Shown here: positions 8,213-16,105 of the stretch, piece by piece
Layout of the letters: every line of letters starts with the position of its first letter
Numbering within the stretch: position 1 is the first letter of the stretch
Virus record (IMG/VR): IMGVR_UViG_3300047462_000635
Span: 1-35,482 of that record
Source of the DNA: a virus
Reading direction: 5' to 3' (one strand)
DNA: 35,482 bases
Made by a program: the position numbers and the translations under genes
The notes under the pieces: generated by a model
Databases searched by the model: none
What the model was told of the DNA's origin: nothing
What the model saw: only the letters and a program-made list of their open reading frames with translations

Positions 8213-9751
8213 ATGACTCAAACCACCTCCGCCGACATCCATAAGATGTTCGTGCAAGCCCACGCCAATCCCAGCGAAGACATCGCCCGATCGGTCCTGA
8301 TCAACGCCGGCGTCGATCCAGGGGCGCTGGAGAAGACGATTTCCACAGCCACCGGCCTCGTCGCCTATGATCTGCAGGCGCCGGCCAAGAACCTCTATCC
8401 AGTCAATACGCCGATCCGAAATACGCTACCGCGGATCGGCGGGGGCACGGGCACGGCGACCAACTGGCGCCAGGTCAACGCCATTATCGGCTCTGGCTAT
8501 GACGCCTCGGGCTGGGTGCCCGAAGGCCAGCGAGCGGGCGCGATGAGCTATAGCACCTCGACCAAGGCCGCCAGCTTCTGCACCCTCGGTGAAGAAGACG
8601 CGGCGACTTATGAAGCCATCAGCGCCGCGCAGGGCTTCGAAGACGTCAGCTCTTCGATGTCGACGCGCCTGTTGCAGAAGTTGATGCTGAAGGAGGAGCT
8701 GGCGCTTCTCGGCGGCAACACCTCGCTCCAGCTCGGCACGCCCGCGGCGCCGACGGTGATCGCGAGCGCTGTTTCGGGCGTCACCGGAACCCTGCCGGCG
8801 GCCACCTATTCGGTGATCGTCGTCGCCCTGACGCTGGAAGGAATGAAGAACGCCTCGCTCAGCTCCGGCGTCGCGACAGCCAAGACCATCACGGGCCAGG
8901 ACGGCAAGACCTTCACCCTCAATGGCGGCTCGTCCAACAAGTCGGTCAGCGGCTCGGTTCCTTTGAGCCTGGGCCAGGTGCTGCAGGCCAGCGTCCCTCC
9001 GATCAACGGCGCGCTCGGCTATGCCTGGTACGTCGGCGCGGTCGGCGCCGAGACGCTGCAGGCGATCACAACGATCAACTCCATCGCGCTGTCGGCGCCG
9101 CTGTCGACCGGCAACCAGGCGGCCACGGCCATCACCGCCGACTGTTCGACCAACGCCACCGCCTTTGACGGGCTTTTGACCTGGGCCTTCAAGTCCGGCG
9201 GCTATCAGAACACGCTGGCCACTGGCGCGCCGGGCGTCGGCACGACCCTGACCGCGTCGGGTAAGGGCACGGTGAACGAGATCGACGCCATGCTGGAAGG
9301 CATGTGGGACGCCTATCAGGTGTCGCCTGACGTTCTCTACGTCAACAGCCGGCAACTCCGCGACATCACCACCAAGGCGCTGTCCAGCGGCACGGCGCCC
9401 CTGTTGTCGATCCGCCAGGACGCCGACGCGCCCGGCTATCAGCTCACCGCCGGCGGCAATATCGGCTGGTATTTCAATCCCTTCACCATGGATGGAGGCC
9501 AGCGTATCCCGATCCGGCTGCACCCCAACGTGCCGGCCGGCACGATCCTGGGGTGGGCCTCCAACCTGCCGGCCCAGTACATGAGCAACAACGTGCCCTA
9601 TGTGGCGTCCGTCAAAACCCGTCAGGACTACTACGCCATCGACTGGCCGATCACGACGCGCCAGCGCCAGCGCGGCGTCTATGCGGAAGAAGTCCTGGCC
9701 GTCTACGCCCCCTTCGCCATGGGCATCATCAGCAACATCGCGCCGGGCTGA
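8213..9751 (+). CDS. Major capsid protein (HK97 fold) with a large inserted domain
   Basis: The product is 512 residues from the ATG at 8213 (AAAGG twelve bases upstream); an in-frame ATG at 8189 is possible. The N-terminal part has NTPIRNTLPRIGGGTGTATNWRQVNAI and the C-terminal part has PLLSIRQDADAPGYQLTAGG and QDYYAIDWPITTRQRQRGVYAEEVLAVYAPFAMGIISNI, a pattern of HK97-type capsid proteins. Residues about 182-305 are Thr/Ser/Val-rich and look like a beta-sandwich (PAATYSVIVVALTLEGMKN, YAWYVGAVGAETLQAI), probably an Ig-like surface insertion that makes the protein longer than the usual 300-400 residues. It forms the icosahedral shell. Confidence 0.88.
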   Translation: MTQTTSADIHKMFVQAHANPSEDIARSVLINAGVDPGALEKTISTATGLVAYDLQAPAKNLYPVNTPIRNTLPRIGGGTGTATNWRQVNAIIGSGYDASGWVPEGQRAGAMSYSTSTKAASFCTLGEEDAATYEAISAAQGFEDVSSSMSTRLLQKLMLKEELALLGGNTSLQLGTPAAPTVIASAVSGVTGTLPAATYSVIVVALTLEGMKNASLSSGVATAKTITGQDGKTFTLNGGSSNKSVSGSVPLSLGQVLQASVPPINGALGYAWYVGAVGAETLQAITTINSIALSAPLSTGNQAATAITADCSTNATAFDGLLTWAFKSGGYQNTLATGAPGVGTTLTASGKGTVNEIDAMLEGMWDAYQVSPDVLYVNSRQLRDITTKALSSGTAPLLSIRQDADAPGYQLTAGGNIGWYFNPFTMDGGQRIPIRLHPNVPAGTILGWASNLPAQYMSNNVPYVASVKTRQDYYAIDWPITTRQRQRGVYAEEVLAVYAPFAMGIISNIAPG

Positions 9752-9771
9752 GGCTCAGCGCCGCTAAGATC

Positions 9772-9797
9772 GAGGGGCGGTCGATGCGCCGCCCCTC
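9772..9797 (+). terminator. Terminator-like hairpin after the capsid gene
   Basis: A perfect 9-bp stem, GAGGGGCGG (9772-9780) and CCGCCCCTC (9789-9797), with an 8-nt loop, lies 20 bases after the capsid stop and is followed by ATTGTCTTCT. The T-tract is weak, so this is more likely a partial terminator or an mRNA stabiliser. Either would let capsid protein be made in excess over the downstream connector genes. Confidence 0.5.
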
Positions 9798-9820
9798 ATT
9801 GTCTTCTGATGAGGTGAGGC

Positions 9821-10180
9821 ATGACCAATATCAATCGCAAGATGGTGCGTCTGTATGCCAGCGAGGGCCAGGACGAGGCCAATTACGGAACCGAACGGTT
9901 CCGCGTCCATGAGGACCACACCATCGACGTGCCAAGCGAGGCGGTAGACAGCCTGGTCCGCGTGGGCGGGTTCGAGCGGATTGCTGAGGCCACTCCGGTT
10001 CCTCAGGGCCACATCGCCTTGGCCCATCCTCAAGGTATCGGGTGTTCCTGGGGTGGAACGGCTTATCCCGCGGATGCGGAAGGCCTCGTCATCGTTCCCG
10101 TCGCCGCGGCGGCGGACCTGTTGGCCCACGGCTTCAAGCCGGTCGAAGAGCTTGAGGAGAAAACCCATGGCTGCGGGTGA
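9821..10180 (+). CDS. Small head-region protein of unknown function
   Basis: The product is 119 residues, between capsid and connector genes. GAGG at 9811-9814 precedes the ATG by six bases. It has no signal peptide or membrane segment. It contains TIDVPSEAVDSLVRVGGFERI and IALAHPQGIGCSWGGTAYPADAEGLVIVP. Genes in this position often encode head decoration or head-completion proteins, but I recognise no specific family. Its last 14 bases overlap the next gene, so it is translated within the head operon. Confidence 0.7.
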   Translation: MTNINRKMVRLYASEGQDEANYGTERFRVHEDHTIDVPSEAVDSLVRVGGFERIAEATPVPQGHIALAHPQGIGCSWGGTAYPADAEGLVIVPVAAAADLLAHGFKPVEELEEKTHGCG

Positions 10181-10757
10181 TCTCTGTCAACTCGCCGACG
10201 TCCAGGCCTGGCTGCCCAGCGCCCCGACCGCCTCGCCCGGCGTCGATCTGATCGCGCAACTGATCACGGCGGCGTCGCGCGCCATCTGCGCCTACTGCGG
10301 CCGCGGCCAGTTCACGCTTCAGAGCTATACCGACACCTATGACGGCGCTGCTAAGACCTGGATGCTACTGCGCCAATGGCCGGTCCTGTCGGTGACCGCG
10401 ATCGCCCTGACCCAGGGCGGCGTCACAACGACCCTCACCGATCCGACCACGTTTCAGCTCGAAGCCCCGATCCCGGCCGGCGGCGCTCAGCGCCTGACGC
10501 TCGTCTCGTCGCACCTCTATTTTCCGCGAGGACGGGGTAACGTGCAGATCACCTACGAGGCGGGCTATTCCACCGTGCCGGCCGACGTCGCTCAGGCCTG
10601 TATCGAGGCGGTGGGCGAGGCCTATCAGCGGCGCAATAGGATCGGCCAAACCTCGGTCTCCAGCCAGGGCCAGACCACGGTCGCCTTTAGTCAGAGCGAC
10701 CTGAACGCGGCGGCCAAGGCCATGCTGGAGCCCTATATCCGCCGTCTCCCTCTGTAG
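10167..10757 (+). CDS. Head-tail connector (gp6-like adaptor)
   Basis: The product is 196 residues. The ATG at 10167 follows GAGGAG (10154-10159) by seven bases and lies inside the end of the preceding gene. The layout is that of HK97 gp6-like adaptors: an N-terminal helical part (LADVQAWL, DLIAQLITAASRAICAYCGR), a beta-rich middle (QWPVLSVTAIALTQGG; VQITYEAGYSTVPADVAQACIEAVGEAYQRRNRIG) and a C-terminal helix (AKAMLEPYIRRLPL). It would form a ring under the portal for tail docking, corresponding to g6 of Rhodobacter-type GTAs. Confidence 0.82.
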   Translation: MAAGDLCQLADVQAWLPSAPTASPGVDLIAQLITAASRAICAYCGRGQFTLQSYTDTYDGAAKTWMLLRQWPVLSVTAIALTQGGVTTTLTDPTTFQLEAPIPAGGAQRLTLVSSHLYFPRGRGNVQITYEAGYSTVPADVAQACIEAVGEAYQRRNRIGQTSVSSQGQTTVAFSQSDLNAAAKAMLEPYIRRLPL

Positions 10758-10763
10758 CCGCCG

Positions 10764-11258
10764 ATGGCTGCTTTCAAGCTCATCGGCGCTGACGAGGTTC
10801 TGGATCGTTTCAATAGCCTGGGCGCCGATGTTCAGGCCTGTCTCGTCGTCACCAGCCAGAGTCTGGCGGCAAGTCTTCAGGCGCATATCCAGCAAGATAA
10901 GCTCTCCGGCCAGGTGCTGAACCGGCTATCGGGCGACCTCGCCGCGTCCATCGCGGCGACGGTGGAGATCGGCGACGGGGTCGTGACCGCCCAGGTCTTC
11001 TCGGCCAATCCGCCGCCCTATGCCGCTACCTTGGAGTTTGGCGGCGTGATCCCGGCCCGCGACGTCAGGCCTGTCTCGGCTGAGGCTCTGTCGTTCATGA
11101 TCGACGGTCGGCGGGTGTTCGCCAAGGTCGCGCACATTCCTGACGTGACGCTGCCGGCCCATTCGTACCTGCGCGCTTCGCTGCAAGACATGGCGGCTGA
11201 GATCACGACGGAGTTGCAACAGGCCGTCGCCCGCGCCCTGAAAGGCGAAACCGCATGA
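10764..11258 (+). CDS. Neck or tail-completion protein (HK97 gp10-like)
   Basis: The product is 164 residues, starting six bases after the connector gene. Features typical of HK97 gp10-like proteins are an N-terminal helix (ADEVLDRFNSLGADVQACL), then VLNRLSGDLAASI, YAATLEFGG, a PAHSYLRASLQDM motif near the end, and a terminal helix (AAEITTELQQAVARAL). It probably joins head and tail. Its stop overlaps the next start (ATGA at 11255-11258), indicating translational coupling. Confidence 0.75.
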   Translation: MAAFKLIGADEVLDRFNSLGADVQACLVVTSQSLAASLQAHIQQDKLSGQVLNRLSGDLAASIAATVEIGDGVVTAQVFSANPPPYAATLEFGGVIPARDVRPVSAEALSFMIDGRRVFAKVAHIPDVTLPAHSYLRASLQDMAAEITTELQQAVARALKGETA

Positions 11259-11707
11259 CCCGTGAGCCGATCTTCGCCGCCCTGTTCGCGCTCGGCCAAA
11301 CCATCGCGTGGACGGACCCGGGAACTCAGGACCTCGCAGGCTTCGGCTATAGCAACCGGCGTATCCAGACGTCGGATCAGATCCCGGCGGAGCTGACGCC
11401 GGCTCTGCTTCAGGGCGTCGGGCCTGAGGAGTTCAGGGTTACGCCCGGACTGCCGCCCAAGCGCATCCTGACCGCCAACTGGCTGATCTATTATAAACCT
11501 CATCGAACACCCCAGACGACCGACCCTCTGACCAACGCAATCATGGATGGGGTCGAGGCGGCCTTCTTACCCGACAGCCTGAACGGAACCCTCACCCTGG
11601 GCGGCCTGGTCGCCCATGCCTGGATTGAAGGCGAGGTGTTCAAGGCGGCGGGCGATCTGAACGATCAGGCCATGATCGTGGTCCCGATCAAACTCCTTAT
11701 CCCCTAG
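11255..11707 (+). CDS. Tail terminator / tail completion protein
   Basis: The product is 150 residues and translationally coupled to the neck protein. Its size and its place just before the major tail protein fit the tail terminator that caps the tube (lambda gpU, or g8 of GTA clusters). Visible features are REPIFAALFALGQTIAW, ILTANWLIYYKPHR, DPLTNAIMDGVEAAFLP, and a strand-rich C-terminus (GGLVAHAWIEGEVFKAAGDLNDQAMIVVPIKLLIP). The function is inferred mostly from order and fold pattern. Confidence 0.72.
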   Translation: MTREPIFAALFALGQTIAWTDPGTQDLAGFGYSNRRIQTSDQIPAELTPALLQGVGPEEFRVTPGLPPKRILTANWLIYYKPHRTPQTTDPLTNAIMDGVEAAFLPDSLNGTLTLGGLVAHAWIEGEVFKAAGDLNDQAMIVVPIKLLIP

Positions 11708-11728
11708 CTCAAAGGAAGCGAAAGCCCC

Positions 11729-12469
11729 ATGGCTCATCAGTTCAATTTCGGCACGGGCAACATCTACGCCTTACCCATAGGGGGCGGCGCGCCCGTGCCG
11801 TTCGGCTCGGTCAACGGCGCCTCGATCGATTTCGATGGCGACATCAAGATGCTCTACGGCTCCAACCAGTATCCAGACGATGTTGCGGTCGGAAAGCGCA
11901 AGATCACCGGCAAGGTGACCTTTGGCCGGCTGGATCTCGCCGTGGCCAATCAGGTCTTTTTCGGCCAGACGGTGGCGATGGGCCAGATCGTCGGGGTGCT
12001 GGCGGAGGCTGGGACGATCGCTGCGGCCGCGCCCTACAGTTACGACGCCGCCAACGGCGCGACCTTTTCCACCGACCTTGGCGTTCGCTACGCCTCAAGC
12101 GGAGTCCAGCTTGGGCAGGTCCCGGCCACACCCGCGGTCGGCCAATATGCCGTGAGCGCGTCTGGCGTCTACACCTTCGCGCCGGGCGACGCCGGGAAGG
12201 CGGTTTATGTGGACTACACCTATACCTCCAATACGGCTGGCTACACGCTCAGCGGCGTCAACCAAACCATGGGACTTTTGCCCACCTTCCAGCTTGATCT
12301 GGTGAACCTGACCAAGGGCAAGTCTCTCACCATGACGCTCTATGCCTGCGTCGCCAACAAGTTCTCCCTGCCATTCAAGCAGGAGGACTATATGGAGCAG
12401 GAGGTGGATTTCTCCGCCTTCGCCAACGGCGGCGGCCAGGTCTTCACCTGGAGCGTCACCGGTGGCTAG
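11729..12469 (+). CDS. Major tail tube protein
   Basis: The product is 246 residues; AAAGGAAG (11711-11718) precedes the ATG. It begins FNFGTGNIYALP and contains a tube-protein-like core (GSVNGASIDFDGDIKMLYGSNQYPDDVAVGKRKITGKV), a Thr/Ala-rich middle with TYTSNTAGYTLSGVN, and the C-terminal KGKSLTMTLYACVANKFSLPFKQEDYMEQEVDFSAFANGG. It would polymerise into the tail tube. It precedes the G/GT chaperone, as in lambda-like phages and GTAs (g9). Confidence 0.85.
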   Translation: MAHQFNFGTGNIYALPIGGGAPVPFGSVNGASIDFDGDIKMLYGSNQYPDDVAVGKRKITGKVTFGRLDLAVANQVFFGQTVAMGQIVGVLAEAGTIAAAAPYSYDAANGATFSTDLGVRYASSGVQLGQVPATPAVGQYAVSASGVYTFAPGDAGKAVYVDYTYTSNTAGYTLSGVNQTMGLLPTFQLDLVNLTKGKSLTMTLYACVANKFSLPFKQEDYMEQEVDFSAFANGGGQVFTWSVTGG

Positions 12470-12881
12470 GCTCACCATCGGCGGCGCCGTCTACGATCTG
12501 CGCCCGTTCAAGTTTCGCGAGCTGCGCCAGGCGGCGCCAGCCATCGATCGCATCGCGGCCCGTGCGCGGGAGGGGGCTGGCGGGTTGGCGGCCATGACCG
12601 AAGGGGTGAGCGATCTTCTGGAGGTGCTGGCGATCGGGCTGGAGGACAGATCGGCCGAGGACCTCGCCGCCGACCTCGCCATGACCGAAGTCGCCGGAGT
12701 CCAGGCGGCGTTCGTAAGCCTTCTGGCCGAGTCAGGGCTCAAGCCTGTGGGGGAGCCCGCGCCGGCGCCGGCCACGTCTCCGGCGCCGGCCGATCCCAAT
12801 CCCGCCGCCCCCTCGCCGAGCAGATCGACGACATCCTCGCCGAACTCGTCGGCGCCGGCTGCGGCGACTGGGACCGGCTAG
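12462..12881 (+). CDS. Tail assembly chaperone, short form (gpG-like)
   Basis: The product is 139 residues from a GTG at 12462 that overlaps the major tail protein stop by 8 bases. It begins VARLTIGGAVYDLRPFKFRELRQAAPAIDRIAARA, like tail chaperones and GTA g10, and after AFVSLLAESGLKPVG becomes a Pro/Ala/Ser-rich low-complexity tail. That tail looks like the out-of-use frame downstream of a frameshift site: the conserved continuation is found in the -1 frame. It probably helps tape measure and tube assemble and is absent from virions. Confidence 0.78.
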   Translation: MARLTIGGAVYDLRPFKFRELRQAAPAIDRIAARAREGAGGLAAMTEGVSDLLEVLAIGLEDRSAEDLAADLAMTEVAGVQAAFVSLLAESGLKPVGEPAPAPATSPAPADPNPAAPSPSRSTTSSPNSSAPAAATGTG

Positions 12882-13063
12882 ACGAGACCTGGGACCTGAA
12901 CCGCTACGCCGCCATGCAACGCCACTGGCGCAGCGTCGCGCCGCCCCCGAACGTGACCCTGGCCGCCTTCGTCGGCTTCAAGCCCAGGAAGACCGTTCAG
13001 CAGACCGCCGACGCGTTCGACATCGACGCCTTCTTGCAAGTCGCGACGATGTTTCAGGGCTAG
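12752..13063 (+). CDS. Tail assembly chaperone T domain, made by -1 frameshift (gpGT)
   Basis: The -1 frame relative to the G gene is open through the low-complexity end of G and ends at 13061-13063. It encodes LAEQIDDILAELVGAGCGDWDRLDETWDLNRYAAMQRHWRSVAP and similar folded-looking sequence. It lacks a good own start: the first ATG (12914) lies inside the domain. The candidate slip site is the G-run in GTGGGGGAG at 12747-12755, just after the conserved part of G; the start given here is the first -1 codon after it. The product would be about 200 residues. The exact site is inferred. Confidence 0.65.
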   Translation, partial: GARAGAGHVSGAGRSQSRRPLAEQIDDILAELVGAGCGDWDRLDETWDLNRYAAMQRHWRSVAPPPNVTLAAFVGFKPRKTVQQTADAFDIDAFLQVATMFQG

Positions 13064-13095
13064 TTGGCCGCCGCGGTGACGGGCGCGGCTCTGAC

Positions 13096-13122
13096 TCCCT
13101 TCCCCATATGAGGGGGAAGGGA
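13096..13122. repeat. Perfect palindrome of the same family as element 1
   Basis: TCCCTTCCCC (13096-13105), a 7-nt loop and GGGGAAGGGA (13113-13122) form a perfect 10-bp stem between the chaperone T and tape measure genes. It matches the end palindromes of the 5205-5358 element but appears as a single copy. There is no T-tract, so it is unlikely to be an intrinsic terminator. Confidence 0.65.
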
Positions 13123-13183
13123 GGCTAGAAAGCTGACCGTGTCTAATCACGAAGTTCAGCTCCACGAAACTTGAGAGGCTCTT

Positions 13184-14170
13184 ATGGCTGACGATTCAGA
13201 ACTGAGTGTCAGCTTCACCGCCGACACATCTGGCCTGGAGGCCGGCGCCGAAGCGGCGGCTGGGTTGATCGATAGCTTCAGCGCCCACGTCGCCGATGTC
13301 GCCCCGCTGGCGGATCAGCTCGCCTCAATCGCTGCGATGACCGCAGCGTTTCACACCCAGGTGGCCGCGAGCTCCGCAGCGGCGAACCAGAAGGTCGCAG
13401 CCGGCGCTAAAAACGCGGCCGACCAATACGCCCAGGTGTGGAAAAAAACCGTCTCAAGCGTCGTCGATACCTTCGGCGACGGTCTGCTTGCCATGGCGCG
13501 GGGGACCGAGAGTTTTCACGCCGTCGGTCTGAAGGTGGCGGAGGCGGTGGAGGACGTCTTCGTCAAGGCGATTGAACACACCGTGGTCTCCCATGTTCTG
13601 GGCGAAACCACCAAAGCGGCGGCGACCACGGCGGGGCAGGCGACCCAGACGGCGGCCACCTCGGCCGGCGTCGCACAGCGCACAGCGGCGGAACAGGCGG
13701 GCCAGGCGGAGAGCCTGGCGGCGGACCTGAGCGCGACCTTGAAGAAGATCACCAACGCGGCGGCAGCCGCGGCGGCTTCGGCCTACCACGCCTTCGCCGA
13801 TGTGCCCCTGGTCGGCCCGGCCCTGGGCGCGGCGGCCGCGGCGGCGACCTTTGTGGCGGTCGAGAGCTTCGGCGCCCTCGCCAGCGCCTCAGGCGGCTAC
13901 GACATCGGGGATGAGAACCCGCTCGTTCAGGCGCACGCCAGGGAAATGATCCTGCCGGCGTCGATCGCCGAGCCCTTGCGCGGCATGATCGCGGCGGGCG
14001 GCGCGGTCGGGGCGGGGGGCTCTAGCGGCCTCGGCGCTGCGGGCTCGGGCGGCGCAACCCACCACTGGAACATCCAGGCGCTCGACAGCCGCAGCTTCGC
14101 GCGCACCCTCAATACCTCAGCAGGTCGAACCGCAGTGCGCCGCGCCGCTGCGGCGCATTTGAGAGGGTAG
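13184..14170 (+). CDS. Tape measure protein (short)
   Basis: The product is 328 residues with TTGAGAGG just before the ATG. It is Ala-rich and helical, with a central hydrophobic stretch (VPLVGPALGAAAAAATFVAVESFGAL) and the C-terminal GGYDIGDENPLVQAHAREMILPASIAEPLRG. That segment recurs in alphaproteobacterial phage tail proteins. The tape measure sets tail length; at the rough rule of 0.15 nm per residue the tail would be about 50 nm, similar to GTA tails. Its place right after the G/GT chaperone supports the call. Confidence 0.78.
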   Translation: MADDSELSVSFTADTSGLEAGAEAAAGLIDSFSAHVADVAPLADQLASIAAMTAAFHTQVAASSAAANQKVAAGAKNAADQYAQVWKKTVSSVVDTFGDGLLAMARGTESFHAVGLKVAEAVEDVFVKAIEHTVVSHVLGETTKAAATTAGQATQTAATSAGVAQRTAAEQAGQAESLAADLSATLKKITNAAAAAAASAYHAFADVPLVGPALGAAAAAATFVAVESFGALASASGGYDIGDENPLVQAHAREMILPASIAEPLRGMIAAGGAVGAGGSSGLGAAGSGGATHHWNIQALDSRSFARTLNTSAGRTAVRRAAAAHLRG

Positions 14171-14218
14171 CGAAAGGCATCCTTGATGCGCTCAAGCACT
14201 GCGGCCCGAGCGCACTCC

Positions 14219-15637
14219 TCAGTCCGACAGCGACGGAATCAAGCTCAAATAATAGGTAATCGCCGGCTGCAAATTCGCGATCGGCGCCCGTTCGTTCAGG
14301 CCGTGGCTGAAGTTATCGGACGACTTCATGAACATGGGGCCCGCGCCATAGCTCGGCACGCCGCGATAGCGGAACCACATGCTGTCGCTGGCGCCAGACG
14401 CCATATCGGGGAATATGGGCACGCCGGGATAGGCTTTCCCTAAGGCCTTATCGACCGCGGCGATGAAGTCGGGCCGCATCGGCGAGGCGGCGGTGGCGAC
14501 CGATCCCTCGGTCACGTCTTTAAAGCTGACGGCGGGTTCGGCGGCGACGCGCTGGAGCTCCGCCATGATGGCGGCGCGGGTGTGGCCGGGAAAGATGCGG
14601 CAGTTGATATTGGCCGAGGCGTGCTGGGGCAGGGCGTTCAGCGCGTGGCCGCCGTTGATCATGGTGACGACGCAGGTGGTGCCGATCTCGCCGACCACGG
14701 CCGGATCGGCTGTGATGGTCGCGATGGCTGCGGCGTCGGTTGGGTCGGCGACGAAGGCCTTTAGCGCCGCGCCGATCTTGGGGTCTTCATACTTGGCCGC
14801 CTGGGCGAGCGAGACGCGGGTCAGGTCGCTCAGCTCAGGCTTGAACTGATAGTTGTGGATGCGCAGCAGGGCCGCGGCCAGCTGGTCGATGGCGTTGATC
14901 TGGCGGGGTTCCGAGGAGTGGCCGCCGGGATTTGAGACGCTCAGCTCAAAGTCCGCATAGGTCTTTTCCGCGCCCTGCCAGGTGAAGAACAGCGGTTTGC
15001 CGGTGGTTTCGTCGAGCACGCCGCCGCCGCCGTCGATGTTGAGCACCAGATCCGCGTTGCTGAGCTTGTCGGCGATGATGGCGCTGCTTTTCATCGTCGT
15101 CTCTTCGTCGCCGGAGAACTCGATGATGATGTCGCGCCGCGGCCGATAGCCTTCTCGCTTCAGCTCGATCAGGGCGGCGATGGCGAGCGTGCCGTCGAAT
15201 TTCATGTCGCTGGCGCCGCGGCCGAACAGATAGCCGTTTTCGACCACCGCGGTGAACGGATCACGCACCCAGTCCGAGGGCTTGGCTTCGACCACATCCA
15301 TATGGCCGGAAATGACCAGGGGCTTCAGCGAGGCGTCAGACCCGCGCCAACGCGCGATCAAATAGGCGGTGTCGTCCATTGGCGTGATCGTGACGTCGCC
15401 GGGGGAAAAGCCGCCCGCCACCAGAGCATTCCTGTAAAGCTCCGCGACTTGGGGCGTCTGGTTGCCCGGCCCTTGAACCGATCTGAACGCGATCGCCTTT
15501 TTCGCGAGATCGAGCGCCTGGGCCTGAGCTTCGGTGTAGGTCGGCGCAGCGGCTTTAGCGCTGCGGACGGCTGCGCCCAATATTATACCGCTCAGCACCA
15601 GGCTGGCCGTGACCAAGCGTGTCGTCGCGATCTTCAT
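14219..15637 (-). CDS. Exported M20-family metallopeptidase
   Basis: The product is 472 residues from the ATG at 15637; another ATG at 15649 adds four residues. A Sec signal (TRLVTASLVLSGIILGAAVRSAKAAA) is followed by the M20 zinc hydrolase core: SGHMDVV with His112 and Asp114, GRGASDMKFDG with Asp144, GDEETT with general base Glu178 and ligand Glu179, a dimerisation-domain SNPGGHSSEP, and a late His in KSSDNFSHGLNERAP. It would hydrolyse peptides or N-acyl amino acids in the periplasm. All key residues are present. It is a typical bacterial, non-structural gene on the opposite strand inside the tail operon. Confidence 0.88.
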   Translation of the reverse strand: MKIATTRLVTASLVLSGIILGAAVRSAKAAAPTYTEAQAQALDLAKKAIAFRSVQGPGNQTPQVAELYRNALVAGGFSPGDVTITPMDDTAYLIARWRGSDASLKPLVISGHMDVVEAKPSDWVRDPFTAVVENGYLFGRGASDMKFDGTLAIAALIELKREGYRPRRDIIIEFSGDEETTMKSSAIIADKLSNADLVLNIDGGGGVLDETTGKPLFFTWQGAEKTYADFELSVSNPGGHSSEPRQINAIDQLAAALLRIHNYQFKPELSDLTRVSLAQAAKYEDPKIGAALKAFVADPTDAAAIATITADPAVVGEIGTTCVVTMINGGHALNALPQHASANINCRIFPGHTRAAIMAELQRVAAEPAVSFKDVTEGSVATAASPMRPDFIAAVDKALGKAYPGVPIFPDMASGASDSMWFRYRGVPSYGAGPMFMKSSDNFSHGLNERAPIANLQPAITYYLSLIPSLSD

Positions 15638-15769
15638 GCGCTTTCGCATCCCTAAAATATTTAACCCTGGGTATCGCCTTTCCTTAGGCCTGAAAAGCGA
15701 AACACGGCGGGGATGGAGGGCTGGCTGTGCGCATGTCGTGATCTTAGGCGAGACCACAAAAGTCTCGGT

Positions 15770-16105
15770 TCAATCCGCCTTTAAGGCGGCGAGTTCATTT
15801 CCGCTCGGATCACGGAAGTGGAAACGCCGGCCGCCGGGAAAGGCGAAGACGGGCTTGGTGATGACGCCGCCCGCCCTGCCGACGGCGTCGAGCGCAGCCT
15901 CGAGATCATCGACGGCGATGACCGCCAGCGGCGCCGTCGTCGCTTCGCTGGTGTCAGCCTGGAGGCCCAGATCGACATCGCCGGTCATGGTGCAGCTGTA
16001 GCTCGGCCCAAAATCGGTAAAGTTGAGATCGAAGGCGGCTGCGTAGAAGGACCGGGTCGACGCCAGATCGGAAACCGGCAATTCGACGAAGCAAATACGA
16101 GACAT
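15770..16105 (-). CDS. VOC-superfamily (glyoxalase-like) protein
   Basis: The product is 111 residues; AAGGA lies eight bases before the ATG at 16105. It shows the beta-alpha-beta-beta-beta pattern of VOC proteins: ICFVELPVSDLASTRSFYAAAF at the start and FAFPGGRRFHFRDPSGNELAAL at the end, with Glu8 and the late Glu as likely metal ligands. Relatives act in aldehyde detoxification or antibiotic binding, and the substrate cannot be told. It is on the minus strand, upstream of the M20 gene, and the two probably arrived together. Confidence 0.82.
   Translation of the reverse strand: MSRICFVELPVSDLASTRSFYAAAFDLNFTDFGPSYSCTMTGDVDLGLQADTSEATTAPLAVIAVDDLEAALDAVGRAGGVITKPVFAFPGGRRFHFRDPSGNELAALKAD

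Noticed and set aside
8426-9523. 365-residue minus-strand frame opposite the capsid gene
   Set aside because: It is a shadow of the capsid codons, with low-complexity Arg/Gly/Asp composition and no motif.
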